From contig URDR01000001.1 in assembly GCA_900546645.1 (NCBI GenBank), forward strand, positions 1 to 64,000: a stretch of DNA of 64,000 nt. Direction: 5' to 3'. The notes beneath the pieces were generated by a model. The model had not been told where the DNA came from. It was given only the letters and a program-made list of their open reading frames with translations, and searched no databases. This document shows positions 46,830 to 55,891 of this stretch, one piece after another; the stretch's first letter is position 1, and the number at the start of each line of letters is the position of its first letter. Made by a program: the position numbers and the translations under genes. The DNA comes from an uncultured Bacteroides sp. GTDB lineage: Bacteria > Bacteroidota > Bacteroidia > Bacteroidales > Bacteroidaceae.

Positions 46830-47942
46830 TCAGGAAAGTTCTTTCTGGCAGAGCTTAAGAGCAGCGGCAACGGTATCATCCATGTCTGCATACATATACT
46901 GCCCTAATCGTCCTCCAAATAAAATATTTTTTTCTTGTTGTGCCAATTCCTGATAGCGATGGTATAACTTGGAATTCCGCTCATCATTGATCGGGTAATA
47001 AGGCTCTTTTCCTACCTGGAAGTCATCCGGATATTCATAAGTAATGACGGTGGTAGGCTGTGTTCCAAATTCAAAATGCTTATGTTCAATGATTCGGGTA
47101 TAAGGAATATCACCGGCAGTATAGTTAACCACCGCATTTCCCTGGAAACTCTTAATGTCAAGATGTTTATGTTCAAAGCGGAGGCTCCGGTAGTCTAAAT
47201 GGCCGTAGCAGAAATCAAAGAACTCATCGATGCATCCGGTGAACAGAATTTTGTCGGCGAGTTCATCCCATTCCTTGCGGCGGGTGAAATAATTCTCTCC
47301 CAGCCGCACCTCAGTCCCTTCGAGCAAGGCATCGATCAATACGTTATATCCCCCCATCGGGATACCTTGGAAACGGTCATTGAAGTAATTGTTGTCGAAA
47401 GTAAATCGGAAAGGAATGCGTTTGATGATAAAGGCAGGGAGGTCGGTAGCTGGCCGTCCCCATTGCTTTTCCGTATATCCTTTGATTAAAGTATGATAGA
47501 TATCTTTTCCGCAAAGTTTCAAAGCCTGTTCTTCCAGGTTGGCTGGTTCAGTAATTGCGTCATACTGCTGGCGTTGCTCGTTGATCTTAGCTTTGGCCTC
47601 CTCCGGAGTCTTTACTCCCCATAATTGATAGAAGGTGTTCATGTTAAAGGGCAAATTATAGAGTTTGTCCTTGAAAAGAGCTAGCGGAGAATTGGTATAT
47701 CGGTTGAAGGTTGCGAAGCGGTTGACATAGTCCCATACTTCTTGGTTATCTGTATGGAAGATGTGGGCACCATAGGTATGTATCTGAATACCTGCAACTT
47801 CTTCACAATGTATATTCCCACCGCGGTGATTGCGCTTATCAATGACGATACAACGCTTTCCGGCAAGTCTGGCTTCGTGAGCGAATACAGCTCCGAACAA
47901 TCCGGCTCCCACAATTAAATAATCATACTGCTTTTTCTCCAT
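46830..47942 (-). CDS. glf: UDP-galactopyranose mutase
   Basis: FAD-dependent conversion of UDP-galactopyranose to UDP-galactofuranose, the donor for galactofuranose in surface glycans. The N-terminal FAD motif DYLIVGAGLFGAVFAHE (residues 7-23), RNHRGGNIH, the substrate-lid region and GRLGQYMYADMDD at the C-terminus (about 345-357) are typical. 370 residues is the standard bacterial length. First gene of a leftward cluster of four (glf, GT2, kinase, GT2) with short gaps. Confidence 0.97.
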   Translation of the reverse strand: MEKKQYDYLIVGAGLFGAVFAHEARLAGKRCIVIDKRNHRGGNIHCEEVAGIQIHTYGAHIFHTDNQEVWDYVNRFATFNRYTNSPLALFKDKLYNLPFNMNTFYQLWGVKTPEEAKAKINEQRQQYDAITEPANLEEQALKLCGKDIYHTLIKGYTEKQWGRPATDLPAFIIKRIPFRFTFDNNYFNDRFQGIPMGGYNVLIDALLEGTEVRLGENYFTRRKEWDELADKILFTGCIDEFFDFCYGHLDYRSLRFEHKHLDIKSFQGNAVVNYTAGDIPYTRIIEHKHFEFGTQPTTVITYEYPDDFQVGKEPYYPINDERNSKLYHRYQELAQQEKNILFGGRLGQYMYADMDDTVAAALKLCQKELS

Positions 47943-47964
47943 AAATGGCTTGATTTCTAAAAAA

Positions 47965-47996
47965 CAAATTTAGGCAAAGATTTCAATACCTACAAT
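47965..47996 (-). promoter_or_regulatory. Promoter of the glf cluster
   Basis: Read leftward: ATTG (complement of 47993-47996), 20 bases, TAAATTTG (complement of 47965-47972). Only the first base of the -33 element deviates from consensus. It lies back to back with the pdxB promoter. Confidence 0.6.
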
Positions 47997-48016
47997 TATT
48001 ATTCAACAAAAGTATT

Positions 48017-48024
48017 TACCTTTG
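48017..48024 (+). promoter_or_regulatory. Candidate -7 element for pdxB
   Basis: TACCTTTG matches TAnnTTTG. It overlaps the longest possible start of the pdxB frame (48022) and so favours the ATG at 48052. Confidence 0.55.
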
Positions 48025-48051
48025 TTGACCTATTCGAGAAGAGATGAAAAA

Positions 48052-49062
48052 ATGAAAGTCATTGTTGATAATAAAATACCTTACATCCGTGAGGCTTTAG
48101 CGCGTTTAGCGGATGAGGTGGTGTATTTGCCGGGAAAAGAGTTTACTCCGGAAGTAGTTAAGGATGCAGATGCACTGATTATCCGTACCCGTACGCTATG
48201 CAACCGTGAGTTGCTTGAGGGAAGCAAGGTGAAGTTTATAGGAACAGCCACGATTGGATTTGATCATATTGATACAGAGTATTGCCGGGAAGCCGGAATC
48301 CGGTGGAGCAATTGCCCGGGATGCAATGCAGGAGCAGTAGAGCAGTATGTACATGCCGTGCTGTTATTGCTGCAGCAGGAAAAGGGAATCGACTTGCGTA
48401 AAGCCTGTTTGGGTATTGTGGGGGTAGGACACGTGGGCAGTCATATCTTGAGTATGGCTGGACGACTGGGGATGCGTGTGCTTCTGAATGACCCTCCGCG
48501 TGCCGATCAGGGAGAAAGCGGTTTTGTCTCTTTGCAAACCTTAGCCGAGGAATGTGATATCCTTACCTTCCATACCCCACTGATCCGAGAGGGAAAATAT
48601 GAAACCTTTCATTTGGCGGATGCCTCGTTTTTTAAAAGCCTGAAGAAAAAGCCTTATCTGATTAACACCTCACGAGGGGAGGTGGTTGAAACAGAGGCTT
48701 TGCTGAATGCTCTGGATAACGGAGTGATTCAGGGCGCAGTCATTGATGTATGGGAACATGAGCCTCATATCAATTTAGAGTTACTGGATAAGGTCGTTTT
48801 GGGTACTCCTCATATTGCCGGTTATTCAGCCGACGGAAAAGCTAATGCTACGCGCATGGTATTGGAGGCTTTCTGTCGTTTCTTTGGAAAAGAAATTGAT
48901 TTTACGATAACATTACCCGATGATTCTCATCAGGTTTATGACAAGGATGAAAATATACGTATCTTGCAACAGTATAATCCGCATCGGGATTGTGATGCGT
49001 TGCGTGCGAATCCGGAATTGTTTGAACAGTTACGTGGAGATTATCCGTTGCGGAGGGAGTAA
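48052..49062 (+). CDS. pdxB: Erythronate-4-phosphate dehydrogenase
   Basis: NAD-dependent oxidation of 4-phosphoerythronate in the pyridoxal 5'-phosphate pathway (cytosol). D-isomer-2-hydroxyacid-dehydrogenase fold: MKVIVDNKIPYIREAL at the start, the NAD loop GIVGVGHVGSHI, catalytic Arg in NTSRGEVVE, Glu in WEHEPHI and His in GTPHIAGYS. 336 residues from this ATG; the upstream ATG at 48022 falls inside the promoter. It is shorter than E. coli PdxB (378) because the C-terminal dimerisation domain is reduced to about 50 residues, as is usual in Bacteroidota. Confidence 0.93.
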   Translation: MKVIVDNKIPYIREALARLADEVVYLPGKEFTPEVVKDADALIIRTRTLCNRELLEGSKVKFIGTATIGFDHIDTEYCREAGIRWSNCPGCNAGAVEQYVHAVLLLLQQEKGIDLRKACLGIVGVGHVGSHILSMAGRLGMRVLLNDPPRADQGESGFVSLQTLAEECDILTFHTPLIREGKYETFHLADASFFKSLKKKPYLINTSRGEVVETEALLNALDNGVIQGAVIDVWEHEPHINLELLDKVVLGTPHIAGYSADGKANATRMVLEAFCRFFGKEIDFTITLPDDSHQVYDKDENIRILQQYNPHRDCDALRANPELFEQLRGDYPLRRE

Positions 49063-49147
49063 GTTTGAGTTTTTTAGTTCTTAAGTTCCTAAACGCTTGA
49101 TCTTTTATAGCAAAACAAAACTGGTTTACGAAAGATATTTCGGTGAT

Positions 49148-49229
49148 TTGTCATCCTGAACGAAGTGAAGGATCTCGTAAACATCCACATGAACGTATTC
49201 GGGATGCTTCGCTTCGTTCTTCATGACAA
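49148..49229. repeat. REP-like palindromic element between pdxB and cysS
   Basis: TTGTCAT, GAACGAAG and GAAG on the left arm (49148-49177) pair with CTTC, CTTCGTTC and ATGACAA on the right arm (49198-49229), with a small internal mismatch. The core (TCATCCTGAACGAAGTGAAG) is of a type I recall as dispersed in many genomes. It lies between two convergent genes and could act as a bidirectional terminator. Confidence 0.75.
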
Positions 49230-49291
49230 TTTATTTTTGATTGAGCATATACTTATAAACTCACAAGTTTACAAACTCATCAACTTGCAGA

Positions 49292-50770
49292 TTACTTGTT
49301 TAGTTTCCAGGTAAATCCGTCTTTGGTGTCTTTAACCTCGAATCCTAGCGCGGCAAGACTGTCGCGTATCTTGTCACTGGTTGCCCAGTCTTTATTTGCT
49401 TTTGCCTGCATACGTTGTTCCAGCAGCATGTCAACTACCTTACCGTAAGCTTCTTCGCGTGCTGCGTTGTTTTCTGTTTCAGCTTTCAGCCCAAGAACAT
49501 CGAATACAAAGAGATGGAATACTTGCTTCAGTTCTTCTAAGTCTTCGCTACTGATTGTGGCTTTTTTGTCGATGACTGTATTAATCATACGTGTAGCATC
49601 AAACAGGTGTGAAATCACAATCGGAGTATTCAAGTCATCGTTCATTGCTTCGTAACATTTTTCACGCAGGCCTTTCGGGTCAATACCTTCGGTAGCTTTT
49701 GCCGGAGTGATGCGGTCTAAGTTTTTCACTCCTTCCATTAAGCGTTCCAACCCTTTTTCTGCAGCCTGCAATGCTTCGTTGCTGAAATCAACTGTGCTGC
49801 GGTAATGTGCCTGAAGGATGAAGAAACGGATGGTCATGGCTGAATAAGGCTGAGCGAGCAACTTGTTTGAACCGGCAAAGAACTCATCGAGTGTGATGAA
49901 GTTTCCCAATGACTTACCCATCTTTTGTCCGTTGATGGTTATCATATTGTTATGCATCCAGTAATGTACCATATCATGTCCTTGCGATGCAACGCTTTGT
50001 GCAATTTCGCATTCATGGTGGGGGAAAATCAAGTCCATTCCTCCTCCGTGAATATCGAAGTTTTCACCTAAATATTTGCGTCCCATGGCTGTACATTCGC
50101 AGTGCCATCCGGGGAATCCGTTGCTCCATGGTGAAGGCCAGCGCATGATATGCTCCGGTTGTGCACATTTCCAAAGAGCAAAGTCTGCCGGATTATGTTT
50201 TTCCTGCTGTCCGTCCAGTTCACGGGTCGTATTGATTACGTCGTCAAGATTGCGTCCTGACAGCTTCCCGTAGTGGTGATCTTTATTGTATTTCGCCACG
50301 TCAAAATAAACAGAGCCTTGGCTTTCGTAGGCATAGCCGTTTTTCAGAATTTCTTCTACCAGCTGGATTTGCTCAATGATATGTCCTGATGCATGAGGTT
50401 CAATGCTTGGAGGAAGTACATTGAGGGCTTCCATTGCCTTGTGATAGCGGTTCAGGTAATATTGAACCACCTCCATCGGTTCCAACTGTTCCAGACGGGC
50501 TTTTTTGGCGATCTTATCTTCTCCTTCGTCGGCATCATGTTCCAGATGACCTACATCGGTAATGTTACGTACATAGCGTACCTTGTAGCCCAGATGGGTA
50601 AGGTAGCGGAAAAGGATGTCGAAGGTAATTGCCGGACGTGCATGACCTAAATGCGCGTCTCCATATACTGTAGGTCCGCATACATACATGCCTACGTGAG
50701 GGGCATGAATCGGAACGAAGGTTTCTTTCCGGCGGGTTAACGTATTGTAAATGGTTAGTTTATTCTCCAT
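49292..50770 (-). CDS. cysS: Cysteinyl-tRNA synthetase
   Basis: Class I synthetase charging tRNA-Cys. The N-terminal zinc ligand Cys31 in [19 protein letters not shown] carries the HIGH-type motif (residues 40-43); the other zinc ligands lie in WHCECTAMG and HHECEIAQS; the KMSKS-type [10 protein letters not shown] is present. 492 residues from the ATG at 50770. Seven extra codons are open upstream, but they overlap the -7 box at 50791-50798. Confidence 0.97.
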   Translation of the reverse strand: MENKLTIYNTLTRRKETFVPIHAPHVGMYVCGPTVYGDAHLGHARPAITFDILFRYLTHLGYKVRYVRNITDVGHLEHDADEGEDKIAKKARLEQLEPMEVVQYYLNRYHKAMEALNVLPPSIEPHASGHIIEQIQLVEEILKNGYAYESQGSVYFDVAKYNKDHHYGKLSGRNLDDVINTTRELDGQQEKHNPADFALWKCAQPEHIMRWPSPWSNGFPGWHCECTAMGRKYLGENFDIHGGGMDLIFPHHECEIAQSVASQGHDMVHYWMHNNMITINGQKMGKSLGNFITLDEFFAGSNKLLAQPYSAMTIRFFILQAHYRSTVDFSNEALQAAEKGLERLMEGVKNLDRITPAKATEGIDPKGLREKCYEAMNDDLNTPIVISHLFDATRMINTVIDKKATISSEDLEELKQVFHLFVFDVLGLKAETENNAAREEAYGKVVDMLLEQRMQAKANKDWATSDKIRDSLAALGFEVKDTKDGFTWKLNK

Positions 50771-50790
50771 AATGAATTGAGTTAATGCCA

Positions 50791-50798
50791 CAAAGTTA
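50791..50798 (-). promoter_or_regulatory. Candidate -7 element for cysS
   Basis: Read leftward TAACTTTG, a full TAnnTTTG match, 20 bases before the chosen cysS ATG. It rules against the longer start at 50791. Confidence 0.55.
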
Positions 50799-50962
50799 CA
50801 ATTTTTTTCGAAGGAATGAGATAAAGCCTCATTGGTTTTTTACTTGTTTCGGACAGAGAGATGTTTTTCAGATGGAAAAGGGAGGCGGGATGTTTTGGCT
50901 TTTACCGAAAAGGCAGCATGGTAATTGATGGGCAGTGGCTTGCCAGCGTCTGGCTGGAGATT

Positions 50963-52906
50963 TTATTTCATTAAGATAACACCGTCGTTGGGTTGAATGG
51001 TTACCGGTACGGATGTAGCCGTCTTGACGGATAACTCCTTCCGTTGAGGCTCTCCTTGCTTGCCATCTGTATAGGTAACAACAACATCTCCATTATTCAG
51101 CATCGGGAGATTAAGAGAAAGCTTTAGTGGCTCTTTTTGTGCGTTGATTCCGGCAATGTACCAACGGTTTCCGTGACGGCGTGCAAGGACAGCGTATTTC
51201 CCCGGATAGCCGTCGATGAATACTGTTTCATCCCATGTAGTAGGAATCTGTTTCATAAAGTCGAGTGCTACCTCAGGAGCATCAGTCAGGTTATTGGGAG
51301 CCAACGCAAAGTTCTGAATCGGGTTTTGGAAGAGCACTGCAGTAGCCAGCTGGAATACATCCGAAGTGCGGCGTATAGTTCCCCCGTCATTGGTCCGGTT
51401 ATACCGTTTGTTCAGGAAGGTACCTCCAAACTCCATAGAGCCTACCGCATTGCGGATAAACGGATGCAGACAAGCATTAAAGGCTTCATTGTCATTGAAA
51501 TGCTGGTTGAAAATCAGGTTTTCGGAAGCCAGCACCGCCTCACTTCCTACATAGTTGGGGTACATCCGTTCCCATCCGCGCGGAAGGGTACAACCATGGA
51601 AGATGACCATTAAGCCATGATCATCAGCATCACTTAAAATGGCTTCATACAAGCGCATGGTTTCTTGCTTATCGCCTCCGAAGAAGTCCACTTTGATGCC
51701 TTTTGCACCTATTTTCTGCAACCATTTCATTTCACGTTTGCGTGTAATCGGGTTGTCCATGATGTTAGTCGGACTTTGTTCAATATCGTTCCAATAGCCG
51801 CTTGAGCTATACCATACTATAGGTGAGACATTTTTGCTCTGAGCGTATCTGGCCAATTCTTCCATTCGCTTGTGACCGATATTTTTGTCCCACCAGTTAT
51901 CTATCAGGAAGAACTCATACCCCATTGCTGCAGCCAGATTGATATAACGTATCTGGTCATCGAAGTTGATACTTCCGTCTTGCCATAAAATCCAGCTCCA
52001 TGTGCCTCTTCCGAATTGATAAGTATGCTCACTTTCGTAGCGAGGTTCTACCACATCCCATGGAACCGTTGTTTCAACGATGGGCTTCAGATTATTACCC
52101 ACGGTGATGGTACGCCAGGGAGTTACGCCCGGTAAGGCAATACCCGGAGCTGATGTGCCGTTGCCGTTGTTTTCTTCGGGCATCGGATAAGCTATGGTGT
52201 AAAGTCCTTCCGGAGTGGCATCACTTAAGCGGGAAGCACAGAATTTGCTGTCTACTCCTGTTTCACTGACCAGTGCCCATCCGTCGTTCCCGATACGGAA
52301 CAATCCGGGGAATGTATAGCCGTGTCCGTATTGTGAACGTGTGTTCATGGGCGCATCGGGAGTATATTCTTCTTCATAGCTTGGCTTGGTACGTTTCCAG
52401 CCAATCATGGCATCGCTTTGCGGAGTAAGGAAAGTCGTTGTATATTCAGGAAAGTCGAATCCGGTTTTTTCTTCATTGATAACCATACTTCCGGTTTCGC
52501 TTGACTTGGGAATTTCATAGCGGAAAGCTACATCATTGTTGCTTACGCGGAAAACGATATTGACCGGTTGCTTGTTTGTATTCTGCAAGCGAACGGTCAG
52601 TTCATTGGCTGCATAGTTAACAACGGAGCGTTTGATCCGGTCTTGTGTATATGTTTTGTTTATCTGGCTGGTTTCTTGTCCGATGAGTGACATACCTTGG
52701 CTGAAATTTCCTGTATTGGCAATAAATCCGAGAGGTGATTTTTCGAGAATGGTTTTTCCGTCATAAGAAACCGAATACATGGGTATTCCTCCGTTGACTG
52801 CCAAATCTACTTTCAGGCGCGTATTAGGACCGGTTACTGTAATAGACTGTGCCAATGCCTGTGAGGCAAGTAAAGCGAAGGCATAAAATAGTCTTTGTTT
52901 TTTCAT
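50963..52906 (-). CDS. GH97 glycosidase, retaining-type
   Basis: Exo-alpha-glycosidase with a signal peptide (ends at ALAQ), periplasmic. N-terminal beta-super-sandwich (about 25-275), catalytic TIM barrel (about 280-560) and C-terminal beta-sheet domain. The segment GIKVDFFGGDKQ carries an Asp (Asp407) at the position used as nucleophile by retaining GH97 enzymes (alpha-galactosidase type); inverting SusB-type alpha-glucosidases use glutamates instead. The acid/base is probably Glu in VGSEAVLASEN. Retaining alpha-galactosidase is thus favoured over alpha-glucosidase. It follows the GH43 gene by 39 bases. No SusCD pair is adjacent. Confidence 0.9.
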   Translation of the reverse strand: MKKQRLFYAFALLASQALAQSITVTGPNTRLKVDLAVNGGIPMYSVSYDGKTILEKSPLGFIANTGNFSQGMSLIGQETSQINKTYTQDRIKRSVVNYAANELTVRLQNTNKQPVNIVFRVSNNDVAFRYEIPKSSETGSMVINEEKTGFDFPEYTTTFLTPQSDAMIGWKRTKPSYEEEYTPDAPMNTRSQYGHGYTFPGLFRIGNDGWALVSETGVDSKFCASRLSDATPEGLYTIAYPMPEENNGNGTSAPGIALPGVTPWRTITVGNNLKPIVETTVPWDVVEPRYESEHTYQFGRGTWSWILWQDGSINFDDQIRYINLAAAMGYEFFLIDNWWDKNIGHKRMEELARYAQSKNVSPIVWYSSSGYWNDIEQSPTNIMDNPITRKREMKWLQKIGAKGIKVDFFGGDKQETMRLYEAILSDADDHGLMVIFHGCTLPRGWERMYPNYVGSEAVLASENLIFNQHFNDNEAFNACLHPFIRNAVGSMEFGGTFLNKRYNRTNDGGTIRRTSDVFQLATAVLFQNPIQNFALAPNNLTDAPEVALDFMKQIPTTWDETVFIDGYPGKYAVLARRHGNRWYIAGINAQKEPLKLSLNLPMLNNGDVVVTYTDGKQGEPQRKELSVKTATSVPVTIQPNDGVILMK

Positions 52907-52945
52907 GAGTATAGTCTGTAATAAAATGATTAGATGAAAGCAAAA

Positions 52946-53956
52946 TTAATGAATGTATGTTACGATAGGCCATCCGTCGGGGCTCCAGTTCATTTCCCGG
53001 ATGAACAGCTTGGGAGCTCCGTTTTCGGCTAAAGCGTAGGCATGGCAGATGAAATAATCTTTTCCGTCTAAATGATAAGCTGAGTTATGTCCGATGCCGG
53101 CAAAATCTTTATTCCCCTCTATTACCAGCGAGCCGCCTCCTTTATCCATGGGCATTCCTTCTTTATCCAAGTAAGGTCCGGTAACCGTTTTCGAGCGTCC
53201 CACTACCACTTTATAATCACTCTTTTCGCCCCGGCAGCAATAGTCGAAGGAAACAAAGAGATAATAGTAGTCGCCATGTTTCATGATAAAAGGAGCCTCT
53301 ACCGCTCCGTCACCGGGATTTTTATCATCGAGTTCGAACGTACGTTCACGGCGTGATAAAGAATACCATTCTTCCGGTTGGGTCACTGCGTTCATGTCGG
53401 GAGTGAGTTTCACCATTTTTATGCCGTCCCAAAAAGAACCGAAGCTCATCCACGGGGCTCCTTTCTCATCGATGATGATGTTGGGGTCGATTGCATTCCA
53501 CATGTCTCGGTTCGGTACCGACTGGATGACTTTTCCGTGGTCAGTCCATTTAAACTTCGGGTCAGTCGGATCGAGCGTTGGATTTGTAGCATGTCCGATG
53601 GCAGAGGTGTTTTTAGCGAAAGCCGAACAAGAATAAAACAGATGATATAATCCATTATGGAAAATAATATCCGGAGCCCACGTGTGGCCCTGATACCCTT
53701 TGATAGTTTCGACTGCCCATCCGGGAGCTTCGGCAAATACCGGTTTCTCAAATTTCCATGTCTTTAAATCTTTTGATGACATGACAGAGATCCCCTGGCC
53801 GGTGGCAAACAAATAATAGGTATCACCTTGCTTGGCTAATACAGGGTCGTGTGACATGACTTTTGAAATAGGAACTTCTGTTGGCTTTACGGGGGAAGAT
53901 GCACTGGCCATACTTGCTATGGCAAGCAAACAGGCTGATAAAGTTAAGAGTTTCAT
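52946..53956 (-). CDS. GH43 glycosidase (arabinanase-like)
   Basis: Five-bladed beta-propeller glycosidase of 336 residues with a signal peptide. The three catalytic acids are visible: Asp37 in SHDPVLAK, Asp in AIDPNIIID (about 157) and Glu in AVEAPFIM (about 218); IGHNSAYHLDGKDYFICH adds the calcium/histidine site of arabinanase-type GH43. This suggests endo- or exo-1,5-alpha-arabinanase activity, though GH43 specificity varies widely. It is first in a two-gene unit with GH97, suggesting a shared plant-glycan substrate such as arabinan or arabinogalactan with alpha-galactose. Confidence 0.88.
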   Translation of the reverse strand: MKLLTLSACLLAIASMASASSPVKPTEVPISKVMSHDPVLAKQGDTYYLFATGQGISVMSSKDLKTWKFEKPVFAEAPGWAVETIKGYQGHTWAPDIIFHNGLYHLFYSCSAFAKNTSAIGHATNPTLDPTDPKFKWTDHGKVIQSVPNRDMWNAIDPNIIIDEKGAPWMSFGSFWDGIKMVKLTPDMNAVTQPEEWYSLSRRERTFELDDKNPGDGAVEAPFIMKHGDYYYLFVSFDYCCRGEKSDYKVVVGRSKTVTGPYLDKEGMPMDKGGGSLVIEGNKDFAGIGHNSAYHLDGKDYFICHAYALAENGAPKLFIREMNWSPDGWPIVTYIH

Positions 53957-53995
53957 ATTAGTGTGTATTAAATTGTTTTCCGGGTTTCTTTTTTA

Positions 53996-54003
53996 CAAAC
54001 ATA
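53996..54003 (-). promoter_or_regulatory. Candidate -7 element for the GH43-GH97 unit
   Basis: Read leftward TATGTTTG, a full TAnnTTTG match, 40 bases before the GH43 ATG. A TTTG lies 26 bases further upstream, wider than the usual 19-21, which may mean activator dependence. Confidence 0.5.
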
Positions 54004-54116
54004 GTTCTTATTAGTGAGAATCGGGTAGACAAAATAAAGAAATAGGTGGATAAATGTGCATTTGAGTGTATCTCTTTCCATACTTACTGTGAAGAGACGA
54101 AGGCGGAAGGGAGGAA

Positions 54117-54154
54117 TAAAAAATGCCTTGACGTTTTGATTAAAACGTCAAGGC
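54117..54154 (-). terminator. Intrinsic terminator after murI
   Basis: A perfect 13-bp stem (54125-54137 with 54142-54154, 4-base loop) lies about 90 bases after the murI stop. Leftward it runs into ATTTTTTATT. It ends the uppS-to-murI cluster. Confidence 0.9.
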
Positions 54155-54241
54155 GTTCAGATGTATTCTCCTTGTTGTTTGTAAGAAAACGCGGAGGCGT
54201 TTTTTTACTGGTTTGCGGAAAGAAATATACCGGTAAAGAGA

Positions 54242-55087
54242 TTAATCTAAAGTAATGCTGCGCACCTTTAAGTTTTCTTCTTTTAAAAAGATGGAAGCCG
54301 ATTCACGGAATTTTTCAACCGATTCGGTTGTCAGAAATTCGCACCGTGCGTTTTTTGAGCAGCGGATGTCCATTTCCGGATGTCGGTGCAAATAATTTTT
54401 CAGACTTTCACTTACCAGCTCGCCCTGTGATACCAGCCGGATATGGGAGGGGGTGAACCGGCGTATTTTGTGGATGAGCAATGGGTAGTGCGTGCATCCT
54501 AAGATAAACGTATCAATAGCCGGGTCTTTTTCAAGTAGACTCTCTATGTATTTGCGTACAAAAAAGTCGGCTCCTTCAGAGTTGAATTCATTGTTTTCAA
54601 CCAAGGGTACCCAAAGCGGACAAGGAACTCCAGAAACTTGTATGTCGGGGAAGAGTTTGCGAATTTCAAGGGGATAAGAGAGTGAGCGTACCGTTCCGGC
54701 TGTAGCAAGCAGTCCGACATGACGGGTGTGGGTTATATCACCAATACACTCTACTGTAGGCCTGATTACTCCTAAGACACGGCGCGTTGGGTCAAGGAAA
54801 GGAAGGTCGTTTTGCTGGATGCTGCGCAGAGCTTTTGCAGAAGCTGTGTTACAAGCCAGAATCACCAGCGGGCAGCCTAATTCAAAAAGTCTCCGTACGG
54901 CCTGAAGCGTAAATTCATAAACCACTTCAAATGAGCGCGAACCATAAGGAGCGCGCGCATTGTCTCCCAGATAGAGATAGTCATAAGAGGGAAGCAGTTC
55001 GCGGATTTTGCTGAGAATGGTAAGCCCGCCATATCCAGAGTCGAATACTCCAATGGGGCCGGTAACCGGGATAGAAGAAATAGGCAT
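54242..55087 (-). CDS. murI: Glutamate racemase
   Basis: Makes D-glutamate for peptidoglycan (cytosol). GVFDSGYGGLTIL (residues 13-25), the first catalytic cysteine in ILACNTASA (Cys79) and the second in ILGCTHYPLL (about 196) are all present. 281 residues, normal. It is last in the leftward uppS-bamA-skp-skp-murI order that is conserved in Bacteroidota, though a 218-base gap with a repeat palindrome separates it from the chaperone gene. Confidence 0.97.
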   Translation of the reverse strand: MPISSIPVTGPIGVFDSGYGGLTILSKIRELLPSYDYLYLGDNARAPYGSRSFEVVYEFTLQAVRRLFELGCPLVILACNTASAKALRSIQQNDLPFLDPTRRVLGVIRPTVECIGDITHTRHVGLLATAGTVRSLSYPLEIRKLFPDIQVSGVPCPLWVPLVENNEFNSEGADFFVRKYIESLLEKDPAIDTFILGCTHYPLLIHKIRRFTPSHIRLVSQGELVSESLKNYLHRHPEMDIRCSKNARCEFLTTESVEKFRESASIFLKEENLKVRSITLD

Positions 55088-55198
55088 GTTGTGTTTTAGT
55101 TTTTGAGTTCTTAAGCTTTTGAGTTTTCTCTCATTTTATGATATGTTCATAGCATGCTTACATACTCAGAAACTGAAGAAACAAGTCTTTATTATAAA

Positions 55199-55285
55199 AT
55201 TTGAGTTTTTAAGCTTAGGCTTCCTAGTTTTTTATCGGTAAACGGATACCGGTGAACAGGAAAGTGTAAACTTAAAAACTCAAAT
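55199..55285. repeat. 15-bp inverted repeat between skp and murI
   Basis: ATTTGAGTTTTTAAG (55199-55213) is exactly the reverse complement of 55271-55285. The flanks hold more of the same GAGTTTTT/AAACTC words (for example 55090-55130). No T-run follows, so a terminator role is doubtful. Confidence 0.7.
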
Positions 55286-55305
55286 GTATTTTAAACTTTC
55301 AAAAC

Positions 55306-55848
55306 TTATTGTGCTGGAGCAGCTGGAGTATACGGAGCGGCTGTCAAGCTGATTCCTAAGTTCGTTTTGATGTCGTTTGTAATGTCTTTAGATGATGATT
55401 CGTTGATATACGGAATGTCTGTACGGTTCAAGTCGAAAGCATAAGTATAACCACCTGCCTGACCTACAGCCTTGATGGCTTTGTCTAATTTGTCATAGAT
55501 AGGATCCATCATCTTTTTGTAAGCAGCTTCTAACTGTTGCTGTGCATCCTGCTGGAACTGCATTCCTTTTTCCTGAAGTTCCTGAAGTTCTTTCTGGCGA
55601 CGTTCTTGGATGTTTTGTGGCAAGGTGCTCTGTTCTTTCTGATATTCAGCGAATTTTTTGCTGAACTCGTCAGAAGCGCGTTTGATTTCGGCTTCGTACT
55701 GTTTCTGCATAGCCTGGATATCAGTCTGTGCCTTGGCAAATTCAGGCATTACCTGAATGATATCCATTGAGCGGAAGTGTGCAAACTTTTGTGCAAATAC
55801 GCTCATCGGAGCGATGAGCAAAAGTAATAAAGCAATTTTCTTCAACAT
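55306..55848 (-). CDS. OmpH/Skp-family periplasmic chaperone (second copy)
   Basis: Periplasmic holdase for outer-membrane proteins on their way to BamA. Signal peptide (ends near VFAQ), then the Skp pattern: an N-terminal beta-strand (FAHFRSMDIIQVMPEF), a long charged coiled coil (about 35-115) and a C-terminal segment (ATGGYTY-like GQAGGYTYAFD). 180 residues. A Pro/Ala-rich tail (AAPYTPAAPAQ) distinguishes it from its neighbour. Tandem duplication next to bamA is common in Bacteroidota. Confidence 0.93.
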   Translation of the reverse strand: MLKKIALLLLLIAPMSVFAQKFAHFRSMDIIQVMPEFAKAQTDIQAMQKQYEAEIKRASDEFSKKFAEYQKEQSTLPQNIQERRQKELQELQEKGMQFQQDAQQQLEAAYKKMMDPIYDKLDKAIKAVGQAGGYTYAFDLNRTDIPYINESSSKDITNDIKTNLGISLTAAPYTPAAPAQ

Positions 55849-55891
55849 AGTCTTTTATTTTATTGTTTTTATTAGATGCAAATGTATGAAA

